A stretch of 64,000 nucleotides of DNA. Origin: Hoyosella subflava DQS3-9A1. Lineage in GTDB: Bacteria > Actinomycetota > Actinomycetes > Mycobacteriales > Mycobacteriaceae. Made by a program: the position numbers and the translations under genes. The notes below the pieces were generated by a model, which did no database searches, was not told the origin of the DNA, and was given only the letters and a program-made list of their open reading frames with translations. This document shows, piece by piece, positions 37,494 through 46,962 of this stretch. How positions within the stretch are numbered: the stretch's first letter is position 1; the number at the start of each line of letters is the position of its first letter. The DNA is taken from NCBI RefSeq assembly GCF_000214175.1, contig NC_015564.1, forward strand, positions 4,216,001-4,280,000, in the 5' to 3' direction.

Positions 37494-38252
37494 GTGGACC
37501 ATAGACAGGTGCTGAGCGACCCTGAACGTGACACCGGACCCGACGATGCCGACGAAGTTAACGGCGGACGGGAGGCCTCCCGGCTGTTTCCCCGTGTGAC
37601 GAGCTACCGCACTCGCACGGGTGTGCTCAAGCCGTCCCGCCAGGACGCATGGGACCGTATGTGGGACACATTCGGCCGGAATGCCGGTGACGAACCGATC
37701 GATGTCGACGCCTGGTTCGGCCGCGAGGCGCCCACCGTCGTGGAGATCGGTTGCGGGATGGGCACCGCGACAGCCGAGATGGCGCTGGCCGAACCTGACG
37801 TCAACCTCATCGCGATCGACGTTTACAAACCTGGGCTGGCGAAGCTGCTTCAGTTAATCGAGGAGAACGGGATCACCAACATTCGCGTGGTGCGGGGTGA
37901 CGCGGTGGAGATCTTTGAGAAGATGATCGCGCCCACTTCACTGACGGGTGTGCGTGTCTACTTTCCCGATCCCTGGCCCAAGAAACGCCACCATAAGCGG
38001 CGTCTCCTCAAACCTGAGATGTTTCATCTCATCGCTACACGTTTAGCACCTCAGGGGATTCTGCATGTTGCAACCGATCATGCCGAGTACGCTGAGTTCA
38101 TCGAAGAATCCGGGAATTCGGAACCGATGCTGGGCCCGGTCACGTGGCCGTGGCCCATCAGCCGCAATCGTCCCGAAACTAAGTTTGAGGGCCGGGCCGC
38201 GCGCGTCGGTAGCGCGATTACTGACCTCGCATGGGGGAGAATCACGGGATGA
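37494..38252 (+). CDS. trmB: tRNA (guanine-N7-)-methyltransferase TrmB
   Basis: A 252-residue enzyme making m7G46 in tRNA. Motifs: RTGVLKPSRQDAWD, SAM-binding VVEIGCGMGTATAEMA, IDVYKPG, VRGDAVE and the diagnostic VYFPDPWPKKRHHKRRL, with FEGRAARVG near the C-terminus. The start is GTG at 37494 with GAGGAAG upstream. The stop overlaps the NYN gene start. The trmB-NYN-mmpL3 order is the same as Rv0208c-Rv0207c-Rv0206c. Confidence 0.96.
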   Translation: MDHRQVLSDPERDTGPDDADEVNGGREASRLFPRVTSYRTRTGVLKPSRQDAWDRMWDTFGRNAGDEPIDVDAWFGREAPTVVEIGCGMGTATAEMALAEPDVNLIAIDVYKPGLAKLLQLIEENGITNIRVVRGDAVEIFEKMIAPTSLTGVRVYFPDPWPKKRHHKRRLLKPEMFHLIATRLAPQGILHVATDHAEYAEFIEESGNSEPMLGPVTWPWPISRNRPETKFEGRAARVGSAITDLAWGRITG

Positions 38253-38947
38253 GCGTCAGCCAGGAAATACCTGAGACAACGGATCGGGACGCATTCGATG
38301 TCCCCAGCATCAGCGGCCGACGGTCGCGGGTGCTCCTCGTGTGGGATGCCCCGAATCTCGATATGGGTCTCGGCGCTATTCTTGGCGGCCGCCCAACTGC
38401 TGCCTACCGCCCCCGCTTCGATGCGCTGGGCCGGTGGTTGTTACAGCGCACGGCGGAGATCGAGCAGACGCGAGGACTTGCGCCTGGCAGCCTCGAGCCT
38501 GAAGCCACCGTCTTCACCAACATCGCGCCCGGCAGTGCCGACGTTGTTCGCCCGTGGGTCGAGGCACTGCGGAACGTCGGTTTCGCTGTTTTCGCCAAGC
38601 CCAAGATCGACGAAGACAGTGATGTCGACTCCGACATGCTCAGCCACATCGAGCACCGTCACACCGGGGATGGCCTCGCTGGGGTAATGGTTGCCTCCGC
38701 GGATGGCCAGGCGTTCCGTGAACCACTCGAGGAACTCGCGGCGGCCCAGGTGCCGGTCCAGGTGATCGGGTTCAGGGAGCACGCCAGCTGGGCAGTCTCG
38801 TCAACGACCCTCGATTTCGTCGACCTTGAAGAGATCCCTGGCGTCTTCCGGGAGCCACTGCCGCGAGTCAGCCTCGACTCGCTGCCTGAGGAAGGCGCAT
38901 GGCTGCAGCCGTTCCGTCCGCTTGCGGCGTTGCTCACCCTGCGCTGA
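38249..38947 (+). CDS. NYN domain protein (LabA/DUF88-like, Rv0207c type)
   Basis: A 232-residue PIN-like/NYN ribonuclease-fold protein. Acidic residues line the expected active site: LVWDAPNLDMGLG, DEDSDVDSDMLSH and VMVASADGQAF. NYN proteins are often RNases acting on tRNA or rRNA, and the coupling to trmB (ATGA overlap at 38249) fits an RNA role. The start at 38249 is chosen for this overlap; an in-frame ATG at 38231 is possible. The substrate is unknown. Confidence 0.88.
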   Translation: MSVSQEIPETTDRDAFDVPSISGRRSRVLLVWDAPNLDMGLGAILGGRPTAAYRPRFDALGRWLLQRTAEIEQTRGLAPGSLEPEATVFTNIAPGSADVVRPWVEALRNVGFAVFAKPKIDEDSDVDSDMLSHIEHRHTGDGLAGVMVASADGQAFREPLEELAAAQVPVQVIGFREHASWAVSSTTLDFVDLEEIPGVFREPLPRVSLDSLPEEGAWLQPFRPLAALLTLR

Positions 38948-39029
38948 CACGGTCCCAACTTTCTGCCACTGTTGATTGCGGTGCGCGCACCGCCGGTCTA
39001 GTCGTGCGCTGATACGTGAGGAGAACAGA

Positions 39030-41252
39030 TTGTTCGCGACGTTGGGACGCTTCGTCTATCGAGCGCGTTTCACCGTGCTTGCTCTCTTGGTCGCTATCCT
39101 GGCCGCCGCGGGTGCTTTCGGTCTCGGACTCGGTGACCGTCTCAGCCAGAGCGGGTGGGACGACCCGGGCAGCGAATCGGTTGCCGCTGAACGCATCGTC
39201 AAAGATGCGTTCGGACGGGATAATGCCGGGGACGTCGTCGTACTCTTTACCGCGCCTGACGGGTTCACGGTCGACGACCCCGAATTCGCGTCGGAAGCGC
39301 GTCAGCTTCTCACGCAGATCCGCGACGACAACCCCAGCGAAGTCGACTTCGTGCGCAGCTACTGGGATTCAGATGCCCTGCACATGCTGGCAACGCCTGA
39401 TCGCCAGCATGCGATCGCAAGCATAGGACTGCTCGGCGAGAACGATACCGAGGTGCTCGCCAACTTCCAGACCATCAAGTCGCAGTTCGACGCGAACGAC
39501 AGTAGCTTGCAGCTCGCGGGGCTACAGCCGGTTGCGAACGCGCTCAGTCAGGGGATGGAAGACGACATCAAGCGAATGGAACTGATCGCGCTTCCAGCGG
39601 TGGCGGTCCTTCTGTTCTTCATTTTCCGCGGTGTCGTGGCCGCCGCCCTCCCGGTGATCATCGGCGTTCTTACGGTAGGCGGCGCGTGGGGGGTCACTCG
39701 GCTGCTCACGGGCGTCGTCGAAGTGAACGTATTCGCGCAGTCGGTGATCTCCCTCATCGGCCTCGGGCTGGCGATAGATTATGGCCTTTTCGTCGTCAGC
39801 AGATTCCGGGAGGAACTCGCCGAGGGCTACGATGTGCCCGACGCGGTGCGAAGAACTGTCGCGACCGCGGGACGCACCGTTGTATTCTCAGCAACGATCA
39901 TCGCGATCAGCCTTGGTGGTCTGCTGGTGTTCCCGCAAGGCTTCCTGAAGTCGGTGGCATACGGCGCGATCGCCGCCGTATCGATCGCGGCGCTTCTCGC
40001 GGTGACGGTCCTCCCCGCACTCCTGAGCATTCTTGGCCGCAAGGTCGACGCGCTGGGCTTCGCGAAACTTCGGCCGACCAAGCCCGCCGCCGAGATGCAG
40101 CACACCTTCTGGGGGCGTATCGCGGGCTGGTCGATCAAGCGGCCACTCCGGGTTGCCGTCCCTGTCACCATCGGTCTGCTGCTTCTGGTGATCCCATTCG
40201 GCAACATTCAGTTCGGCGGCATGTCCGAGAACTACCTGCCCCCGGATAACGAGACGCGCATCGCGCAGCAGCAATTCGATGAGCTGTTTCCCACGTTCCG
40301 CACGAAGCCAATCAAGGTCGTGATCACCGGGGACATCTCCGCAACTGGTGACGTACTCCGCCAGGCGAATGAGGTTCCTGGCTTCACCGGAGCATTTGAG
40401 CTCGAGAGCCGGGCTCAGAATGTCGTCGTGCTTTCCGCGGGCCTGGTTGACGAGGCGACGGCGGGGGACGCGATCGGCGGTCTGAGAGCGATCGACGTGC
40501 CAGACGGTACTGAGGTGCTGGTAGGCGGCGGTCCCGCTATCGAGCGTGACAGTATCGATGCGATGGTCACGATGATGCCGCTGATGGCTGTCGTGGTTGT
40601 CCTGATCACGACACTGCTGATGTTCCTTGCCTTCGGCTCGCTCACACTGCCCATCAAGGCCGTCGTCATGACCGCTCTCAGCCTTGGTTCCACGCTCGGC
40701 ATCCTGACGTGGATTTTTATCGACGGCCACGGAGCGTCACTGCTGAACTTCACACCTGGACCGCTCATGGCTGCAGTAGTCGTCCTGATCGTGGCGATCA
40801 TCTACGGCTTGTCGACTGACTACGAGATCTTCCTCGTCTCACGCATGGTCGAGGCGCGCGCCAAGGGTGCGAGCACAAGCGAGGCCATCAGAATGGGCAC
40901 CGCGCAAACAGGTCACATCATCACTGCCGCAGCGCTCATCCTGATTGTGGTAACTGGAGCGTTCGGCTTTTCTGAGATCGCAATGATGAAGTACATCGCG
41001 TTCGGCATGATCGCAGCGCTCATCATCGACGCCACGGTCATCCGGATGCTTCTCGTGCCGTCCGTCATGCGCCTGCTGGGTGAGGACTGCTGGTGGGCGC
41101 CAGAATGGATGAAACGGATACAGCGCAAGATCGGCCTGCAAGAACACGAACTCGAGGACGAACTGCGGCCGGGCAGCACCGGCGCGCCACGCTTGACGTC
41201 GGAAACTTTGGCGGCCGGTGGTTCCCGCGAAGAGCTGGCGCAACGGCCGTAA
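39030..41252 (+). CDS. mmpL3: MmpL3-type mycolate (trehalose monomycolate) transporter
   Basis: A 740-residue RND-superfamily transporter with twelve membrane helices in two repeats and two periplasmic porter loops. The proton-relay Asp-Tyr pairs are present: Asp250-Tyr251 in GLAIDYGLFVVSRF and Asp597-Tyr598 in YGLSTDYEIFLVSRM, equivalent to the pairs essential in M. tuberculosis MmpL3. The trmB-NYN-mmpL3 order supports orthology. It exports trehalose monomycolate across the inner membrane. The cytoplasmic C-terminal tail is only about 50 residues, much shorter than the roughly 200 in mycobacteria. The TTG at 39030 has GAGGAG 6 bp upstream. Confidence 0.9.
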   Translation: MFATLGRFVYRARFTVLALLVAILAAAGAFGLGLGDRLSQSGWDDPGSESVAAERIVKDAFGRDNAGDVVVLFTAPDGFTVDDPEFASEARQLLTQIRDDNPSEVDFVRSYWDSDALHMLATPDRQHAIASIGLLGENDTEVLANFQTIKSQFDANDSSLQLAGLQPVANALSQGMEDDIKRMELIALPAVAVLLFFIFRGVVAAALPVIIGVLTVGGAWGVTRLLTGVVEVNVFAQSVISLIGLGLAIDYGLFVVSRFREELAEGYDVPDAVRRTVATAGRTVVFSATIIAISLGGLLVFPQGFLKSVAYGAIAAVSIAALLAVTVLPALLSILGRKVDALGFAKLRPTKPAAEMQHTFWGRIAGWSIKRPLRVAVPVTIGLLLLVIPFGNIQFGGMSENYLPPDNETRIAQQQFDELFPTFRTKPIKVVITGDISATGDVLRQANEVPGFTGAFELESRAQNVVVLSAGLVDEATAGDAIGGLRAIDVPDGTEVLVGGGPAIERDSIDAMVTMMPLMAVVVVLITTLLMFLAFGSLTLPIKAVVMTALSLGSTLGILTWIFIDGHGASLLNFTPGPLMAAVVVLIVAIIYGLSTDYEIFLVSRMVEARAKGASTSEAIRMGTAQTGHIITAAALILIVVTGAFGFSEIAMMKYIAFGMIAALIIDATVIRMLLVPSVMRLLGEDCWWAPEWMKRIQRKIGLQEHELEDELRPGSTGAPRLTSETLAAGGSREELAQRP

Positions 41253-41253
41253 C

Positions 41254-41673
41254 ATGCCCCGACACCCCCGTCGTGCATCCATGTTTCGTGGGCAGTGGGA
41301 TGTCCTCGGGATCGTGGCACTCGGCGGTGCGCTCGGAGCTTTCGCGCGGTACGCGCTCACGCTGGCCTGGCCCGCAGCGCCCGGCGCAATCCCCTGGCAC
41401 ACATTTATCGCGAATGCGACAGGATCCGCATTGATCGGCGTCACCATTGTGCTTGTCAGTGAAGTGAGGACAGCGCACCGGCTGATGCGGCCTTTCCTGG
41501 GCACCGGCGTGTTAGGTGGTTTCACCACGTTTTCGATCTATACCGCCGAGATAGTGGAACTCGTGGAGCACGGCCGCCGCATCGCCGCCGCGGGATACTT
41601 ATCACTGACACTCGTAGCAGCTCTGGCTGGAGTGTGGGCGGCCATGCGCATCACGCGAGCACTGGCGTCATAA
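41254..41673 (+). CDS. crcB: Fluoride channel subunit Fluc/CrcB (first copy)
   Basis: A 139-residue protein with four membrane helices. Motifs: GGALGAFARYAL, FIANATGSALIGV (channel Asn) and GTGVLGGFTTFSIYT (TTFS motif with the pore Phe). Fluc proteins export toxic fluoride as antiparallel dimers. It starts 1 bp after the mmpL3 stop (ATG 41254; MFRGQWDV at 41281 is an alternative). A DUF190 protein and a second crcB follow, so this is probably one half of a two-gene heterodimer. Confidence 0.9.
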   Translation: MPRHPRRASMFRGQWDVLGIVALGGALGAFARYALTLAWPAAPGAIPWHTFIANATGSALIGVTIVLVSEVRTAHRLMRPFLGTGVLGGFTTFSIYTAEIVELVEHGRRIAAAGYLSLTLVAALAGVWAAMRITRALAS

Positions 41674-41697
41674 GGCTCACGACCGAGGGGATAGCAA

Positions 41698-42042
41698 ATG
41701 ACAAGTAACCCCGCTTCCGCACTTCGGGTCATGGTGCTCCTCGCGGAGGATGACACCTGGCATCACAAGCCGCTCTACTCCGAGGTAGTCCACCGGGCTC
41801 GCGCTGCGGGTCTTGCCGGTGCGAGCGTTTTCCGCGGGATTGAAGGGTTCGGCGCGTCGGCCCTCGTTCATACGTCGCGGATACTTTCGCTCAGTGAAGA
41901 TCTGCCGATCGTCGTTGTGATCGTCGACAGCGAAAGCAAGGTCCGTGCCTTTCTTCCTGCGCTCGATGAGATTCTCAGCGACGCCGTCGTCCTTGTTGAT
42001 CCCGTTGAGTTCATCCGGTACCAGACGGAGCCTCACCAGTGA
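41698..42042 (+). CDS. DUF190 family protein
   Basis: A 114-residue soluble alpha/beta protein: [31 protein letters not shown] is the DUF190 signature region (residues 22-52), followed by [19 protein letters not shown]. This family resembles PII-like signalling proteins and commonly sits next to crcB genes, as here. It overlaps the second crcB (GTGA), so the three genes form one unit. Confidence 0.92.
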   Translation: MTSNPASALRVMVLLAEDDTWHHKPLYSEVVHRARAAGLAGASVFRGIEGFGASALVHTSRILSLSEDLPIVVVIVDSESKVRAFLPALDEILSDAVVLVDPVEFIRYQTEPHQ

Positions 42043-42422
42043 CGTGGCTGCTCATAGCCGCGGGCGCTGCCGTCGGAGCGCCCCTGCGCTATCTCACTGA
42101 TCGCTGGATTGCCACACGTCACGATTCGGTCTTTCCGTGGGGCACCTTCGCCGTCAACGTGGCTGGCAGCGCACTTCTTGGCGTCCTTGTCGGCGCTATC
42201 ACCGCAGGCTTGCTGCCGTATGAACTACAGCTTCTCTTAATCACTGGTTTCTGCGGTGCTCTCACCACCTATTCAACATTCTCGTACGAGACGATTCGCC
42301 TCGCGGAAGATGGAGCTGCCGCAGTGGCGATTGCGAACGTCGTGGCCACCATCGTCGTCGGCCTGCTCGCATTTGCTGGGGGTGCTGCCCTAGCGGGAGT
42401 GGTCTGGCAGGTCAGCGCATGA
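42039..42422 (+). CDS. crcB: Fluoride channel subunit Fluc/CrcB (second copy)
   Basis: A 127-residue protein with four helices. Motifs: [31 protein letters not shown] and [16 protein letters not shown] (TTYSTFS). The GTG start at 42039 overlaps the DUF190 stop. It probably pairs with the 41254-41673 protein. No fluoride riboswitch was recognised upstream of the unit. Confidence 0.92.
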   Translation: MTWLLIAAGAAVGAPLRYLTDRWIATRHDSVFPWGTFAVNVAGSALLGVLVGAITAGLLPYELQLLLITGFCGALTTYSTFSYETIRLAEDGAAAVAIANVVATIVVGLLAFAGGAALAGVVWQVSA

Positions 42423-42546
42423 GCACGCTTGCGGCTTGGTGCTCGGCACCGGTCGAGCAAGGAAGCGCGGTCAATATCCGCTTTTGGAGTCCCGCGGATT
42501 GTTCAAGGTGTGAAATCCCGAGCGTCGTGCCAGTACCGTATTAGCG

Positions 42547-44124
42547 GTGAGACTCATTCCGGGTTCGCTCTCGCGCACACTCAGCACGCGGTGGGTGTTC
42601 TACGTAGTCTCAATGCTGGCCGCTAACGGCGTCGGCGCGCTGTTCGTCCTGACCTTCATCCGGTATGGCTTGCCGGTGTCGCCAGGGCCAGGGCTGATCG
42701 TGCGTGATCCGGTCAGCGAATTGGTCTTTGCGATTTACCTCGGTTTCGCCAGCGTCGCGATAATCGGTTCAGCAATCGTGATGCTGCGCTTCGCTATCCG
42801 CTGGTATGTGCGCGGAGGTCCACCAACACGGCGAGAACAGATAATGGCGGTGCGCGGGCCGCTTATTCAGTCATTCGTGTATCTCGCTTTGTGGCTGATT
42901 GGTGGCACGCTCTTCGTGATTCTCATCGGACGTGAGATGCCGGAACTCATGTCCACCACGGCGTTGACCGCAGCCCTCTCAGGGGTCGTTACCTTCGGTT
43001 TCACTTATCTACTCGGCGAGCGGATCATGCGGCCCGTCGCTGCGCGCGCGCTGTCTGACGGTAACGTCGACCCACGTATCGCACCCAGTGTGCGGCTCCG
43101 GATGGCGGTCGGTCTCGTCTCGGGAACGCTTGTACCGGCTATCGGCATCACTCTTCTGAGCTTCACACAGCTGTCGACCCACGCTTACGCTCCCCGTTCG
43201 TTCGCATGGTCGGTCCTGCTTGTCGCCATCGCGATGATCCTGGCTGCTCTCGTGACAACTGTTCTTCTTGCAGGCCAGGTATCGACACCCCTGCGGCAGT
43301 TGACCCGCGCCGTAACGGAAGCTCAGCGCGGAGACGACGCGCAAGTGGAGGTCTATGACGGCAGCGAGGTCGGCCTTCTGCAGGTCGGGTTCAACCAGAT
43401 GATGGCTGACTCTGCGGAACGGCGCGTGCTACGGCAACTATTCGGTCAGCACGTTGGTGAAGACGTCGCCCGGCAGGCATTACAGTTTGGTACCGAACTC
43501 GGTGGTGAAACACGCTTTGTGGCAGTGCTGTTCGTCGACATGGTCGGGTCCACCGCGGTCGTTTCGACAAAGCGTCCCGCCGATGTCGTCGCAATGTTGA
43601 ATCAGTTCTTCAATATTGTTATCGGAGTGGTGAAACGTCACGGCGGCTTCGTCAACAAGTTCGTCGGCGATGAGGCCCTCGCGATTTTCGGCGCTCCCCT
43701 GTACCGGGCCGACGCCCCCACCGCTGCGCTCTCGGCTGCCCGCGAACTTCGCGCGGAACTCGAAGCCATGCCAGAGATTTCCGTGGGTATCGGCGTTTCA
43801 TCCGGGACAGTTGTCGCGGGCAACATCGGATCCGAGGAGAGATTCGAATACACAGTCATCGGCGACCCAGTCAATGAAGCAGCGCGTCTTACCGAGCTTG
43901 CGAAGTCACGGCCCGGCAGTATCCTCGCGTCGAGTTACACGGTCTACTTCGCGGGAGAGGAAGAGCAGGAACACTGGGAGCTTGGAGAACTGGTGGCGCT
44001 GAGGGGCCGGACCAAGCTGACGCAACTAGCATGGCCACGGCACCCGCAACACGACGGGGATTCATCCGGCCACGATGAGCATCAGGAGTCGAACGAATCC
44101 GGCATCGATGCGGAGATGCGATAA
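42547..44124 (+). CDS. Membrane adenylate cyclase, class III with HAMP (intact)
   Basis: A 525-residue protein with six membrane helices (residues 15-255), a HAMP linker (about 250-300, QVSTPLRQLTRAV to EVGLLQVGFNQMM) and a class III cyclase domain (about 320-490). All catalytic positions are present: metal Asp331 and Asp375, adenine-specifying Lys371 and Asp440, transition-state Asn443 and Arg447. It should make cAMP as a homodimer. The architecture matches M. tuberculosis Rv1318c-Rv1320c/Rv3645. The start is GTG at 42547. The C-terminal tail is His/Asp/Glu-rich. Two paralogues follow at 45430 and 46959. Confidence 0.92.
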   Translation: MRLIPGSLSRTLSTRWVFYVVSMLAANGVGALFVLTFIRYGLPVSPGPGLIVRDPVSELVFAIYLGFASVAIIGSAIVMLRFAIRWYVRGGPPTRREQIMAVRGPLIQSFVYLALWLIGGTLFVILIGREMPELMSTTALTAALSGVVTFGFTYLLGERIMRPVAARALSDGNVDPRIAPSVRLRMAVGLVSGTLVPAIGITLLSFTQLSTHAYAPRSFAWSVLLVAIAMILAALVTTVLLAGQVSTPLRQLTRAVTEAQRGDDAQVEVYDGSEVGLLQVGFNQMMADSAERRVLRQLFGQHVGEDVARQALQFGTELGGETRFVAVLFVDMVGSTAVVSTKRPADVVAMLNQFFNIVIGVVKRHGGFVNKFVGDEALAIFGAPLYRADAPTAALSAARELRAELEAMPEISVGIGVSSGTVVAGNIGSEERFEYTVIGDPVNEAARLTELAKSRPGSILASSYTVYFAGEEEQEHWELGELVALRGRTKLTQLAWPRHPQHDGDSSGHDEHQESNESGIDAEMR

Positions 44125-44175
44125 CAAACGACCTACGCTGCACCACGAGATCGGCCCAATGGTTACTCTGGCGAC

Positions 44176-45408
44176 GTGACACCGTCCGCGCCGAAGCAGC
44201 CCCGGGCAATGCCTGGTGACCAAAATTCTGCTGCTAACGGCGCAGAACGGAGCGATTCGGGCGAGACTAAAGGGACGAAGAAGCAGAAGCGGCTGCGCTG
44301 GCTGAAGATCGTCGGCGGGGTTATCGTCATTGGCCTGTTGATCTTTCAGGGGGTCATTCTCTGGCCCACATTCGCTGACTCCTTCCGCGCTCTCCGTGAG
44401 CTCCACATCGGGTGGTTCATCGCCTCGCTCTCGGCGATGGCGCTGTCGATGACAGGCTTCGGCTGGGTCCAGAAAACCCTGCTGCACTCTGGCGGCGTCG
44501 AGGTTACCCAGCGAAGATCTGTTGCGGTCGTCTACGCCGCGACCTCAATGACGCTGACGCTGCCAGCTGGCCCGGTTTTCTCGGCGGCGTTCACGTATCG
44601 GCAAACGAGGCGCTGGGGTGCGAATCACGTAGTCGCCTCATGGCAGTTGGCCATGGCGGGGGTTACCGCCACCACGACGCTCGCCGTGGTCGCAGCGATC
44701 GGCGCGCTCGTCGTCGGAACGACGGTGAGCCCCGTGATGCTCATCGGGTCTTTCGCGGGGCTCATCGCGCTCGCTGTCGCCGGTCGCTATGTGTCAAAGA
44801 ACCCCGAAACGCTGGAAAAGTTCGGCCGCTGGGTACTTCGATTTGTCAACCGGATCCGGCGCCGCCCGCTGCAGGAGGGGCTCCATCGCGTCGATACCGT
44901 CCTTCAGCAGATCGAAGCGGTTCAGATGAATCGCTGGGATGCATTGAAGACCTTCTGGTGGTCCGCCGTGCACCGGAGCTCGGATGTGGCGTGCCTCGGT
45001 CTTGCTGCCTATGCGGTCGGCGCGGAGCCGCGCATCTCGGGAATCCTAATCGCTTTCGCTGCGAGCAAAGCTGTCGCGTCGTTCCCATTAGCGCCGGGCG
45101 GCTTGGGCACCGTCGACGCGACGCTGATGCTTACTCTCACCATCTCGGCGGGCCTGCCTGCTTCACAAGCGCTTGCGACGGTATTCGTTTACCGACTTGT
45201 CAGCCTTGTCCTGGTTAATATCGTAGGCTGGATCGTATTCTTCTTCTTGTTCCGCGCAAGACAGGCGGATGACGCTGAACTCGACCGTGAATTCGCTGAG
45301 GGCGACATTTTCCATGCAGAAGACACGCAGGATGATCGCGAGCAGCACGATCAGCCACCGCCAGGCGACGACCAGCAATCTCCACCGGGCCCGGATGCCC
45401 GTCAGTAG
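44176..45408 (+). CDS. YbhN/LPG-synthase-TM family membrane protein (Rv0204c-like)
   Basis: A 410-residue protein. The charged N-terminal cytoplasmic part (1-40, TKGTKKQKRLRWLK) is followed by about eight helices. The conserved core includes SMTLTLPAGPVFSAAFTYRQTR and FAASKAVASFPLAPGGLGTVD, the latter with the PGGLG-type motif of the lysylphosphatidylglycerol-synthase transmembrane/UPF0104 family. The acidic C-terminal tail is QHDQPPPGDDQQSPPG. Membership suggests lipid flipping or transport. In M. tuberculosis a protein of this size (Rv0204c) lies near mmpL3. The start is GTG at 44176; a later ATG at 44209 is possible. Confidence 0.8.
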   Translation: MTPSAPKQPRAMPGDQNSAANGAERSDSGETKGTKKQKRLRWLKIVGGVIVIGLLIFQGVILWPTFADSFRALRELHIGWFIASLSAMALSMTGFGWVQKTLLHSGGVEVTQRRSVAVVYAATSMTLTLPAGPVFSAAFTYRQTRRWGANHVVASWQLAMAGVTATTTLAVVAAIGALVVGTTVSPVMLIGSFAGLIALAVAGRYVSKNPETLEKFGRWVLRFVNRIRRRPLQEGLHRVDTVLQQIEAVQMNRWDALKTFWWSAVHRSSDVACLGLAAYAVGAEPRISGILIAFAASKAVASFPLAPGGLGTVDATLMLTLTISAGLPASQALATVFVYRLVSLVLVNIVGWIVFFFLFRARQADDAELDREFAEGDIFHAEDTQDDREQHDQPPPGDDQQSPPGPDARQ

Positions 45409-45429
45409 ATCCAGAAGAGCGACGCCACG

Positions 45430-46962
45430 ATGAATCCATGGGATGTGCTTCGGCAATTAGCGCACCCTATCGTGCTGACCTACATTCTCAGCATCCTGAT
45501 GATCAACCTGATCGCTGCGATGACGGCCCTGATTCTCATCGGTGCCGTTATTCCCATACCCGTACTCGAGGATCCCGAGGGTGTGTGGGAACGCAATGTC
45601 GGCTGGTTCCTGATCGCGGTCCCGGTTTCCGCCGCGTGCTTCGCGGGCCTCCATTTGCGATATTCATGGCCGAACCTCGAATGGCTAGCGCGCGGCGGCA
45701 CACCCCGCTCGTACGAGGCACACGTCGCGCTCGGACAGACGAAGCGGCAGGTCCTCATCGAAGCGGGCGCCTGGATCGTGGCGACCTTCGGTTTCGTAAT
45801 CGTCAACCTCGCCGCGCAGTCAACCGAACTCCTGGTACTTATCGTCATCACCACCGCGATGGTGGGAGCGGTATCTGTCACCCTCGGCTACATCATCGGC
45901 GAGCGCATGTTACGGCCGCTCACCGCCGTGGCCATGTCTGTGCGCTTCCCCGCACAGCAGATCGCACCTGGTGTGGGTATTCGTGTTCTGCTGATTTGGG
46001 GGCTGACAACCGCGGTACCGGCCTTGGGCGTGGTTCTCATCTCTCTCTCCCAGATCACGGATCATGCAGGACCTGCGGCGACCGAAATGGACACCGCCGT
46101 CCTCGTCCTCTCCGTTCTGGCCATGCTCATCGGGTTCGTCGGCATTGTTATCGTCGCTCGTTCCATCTCAGACCCGCTGCAGCAGGTTAGCGACGCCATG
46201 CGCGGAGTCGAGGGTGGCGACCTTAGCGCGCGTGTCTCTGTCTACGATGGCTCCGAAATCGGCCAGCTACAGGCAGGCTTCAACAGCATGGTGAAGGGGC
46301 TCGCCGAGCGGGAACGCCTATCTGACCTGTTCAGCAAACATGTTGGGGAGGAGGTAGCGCGCGCTGCCATTGAACAGGGGAACGTCCGCGGCGGAGCATT
46401 GCGGAAGGTGTCGGTCCTGTTCATCGACCTTACCGGCTCGACCACCCTCGCGGCGGAACAGCCACCCGAGGTCGTTGTTGCGGCTCTCAACGAGTTTTTC
46501 GAACTCGTGGTTGACGCAGTGTCCGCGCACCAGGGGTTCGTCAGCAAATTCGAGGGCGACGCCGCGATAGCCGTCTTCGGGGCACCTTTGGATGTTCCCG
46601 AGGCGATCAGCCACGCGCTGAGCTGTGCGCGGCACATGCGGGAGACCCTCCGCGGACGAATTGCGCTCGATTTTGGCATCGGCGTCGCTTCCGGAAGCGC
46701 ACTCGCCGGAAACATCGGCGCCGCCGAACGTTTCGAGTACACCGTGCTCGGAACGCCGGTCATTAAAGCGACGGAACTCAGCGACTACGCGAAGACCCGC
46801 CCCAGCAGGGTCCTCACGACTGCGGAAGCGGTGAGCGCCGCGCTTCCTGAGGAAGCCCAGCACTGGCAAATTGTCTCGGTCGGTGAGCGAAGGCTGGCTG
46901 AACCAGCGCTTTCCGCCCCCTTGAACTTTTCGAGGCAGGTTTCAGGAGGTGAACAGTCATGA
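45430..46962 (+). CDS. Membrane class III cyclase homologue lacking substrate and transition-state residues
   Basis: A 510-residue paralogue of the cyclases at 42547 and 46959: six helices, HAMP (about 240-300) and cyclase domain (about 320-480). The metal Asp333 and Asp377 and Lys373 are kept, but the motif that reads GDPVNEAAR in the paralogues reads GTPVIKATE: Thr442 for the adenine-specifying Asp, Ile445 for the transition-state Asn, Glu449 for the Arg. The frame is otherwise clean, so this is not a sequencing slip. It is not expected to cyclise ATP as a homodimer. It overlaps the intact third cyclase by 4 bp (ATGA), suggesting a heterodimer. Confidence 0.9.
   Translation: MNPWDVLRQLAHPIVLTYILSILMINLIAAMTALILIGAVIPIPVLEDPEGVWERNVGWFLIAVPVSAACFAGLHLRYSWPNLEWLARGGTPRSYEAHVALGQTKRQVLIEAGAWIVATFGFVIVNLAAQSTELLVLIVITTAMVGAVSVTLGYIIGERMLRPLTAVAMSVRFPAQQIAPGVGIRVLLIWGLTTAVPALGVVLISLSQITDHAGPAATEMDTAVLVLSVLAMLIGFVGIVIVARSISDPLQQVSDAMRGVEGGDLSARVSVYDGSEIGQLQAGFNSMVKGLAERERLSDLFSKHVGEEVARAAIEQGNVRGGALRKVSVLFIDLTGSTTLAAEQPPEVVVAALNEFFELVVDAVSAHQGFVSKFEGDAAIAVFGAPLDVPEAISHALSCARHMRETLRGRIALDFGIGVASGSALAGNIGAAERFEYTVLGTPVIKATELSDYAKTRPSRVLTTAEAVSAALPEEAQHWQIVSVGERRLAEPALSAPLNFSRQVSGGEQS

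Noticed and set aside
41200-41260. Possible fluoride riboswitch before crcB1
   Set aside because: The region is the mmpL3 coding end with a 1-bp gap; no room or matching fold for a crcB aptamer.
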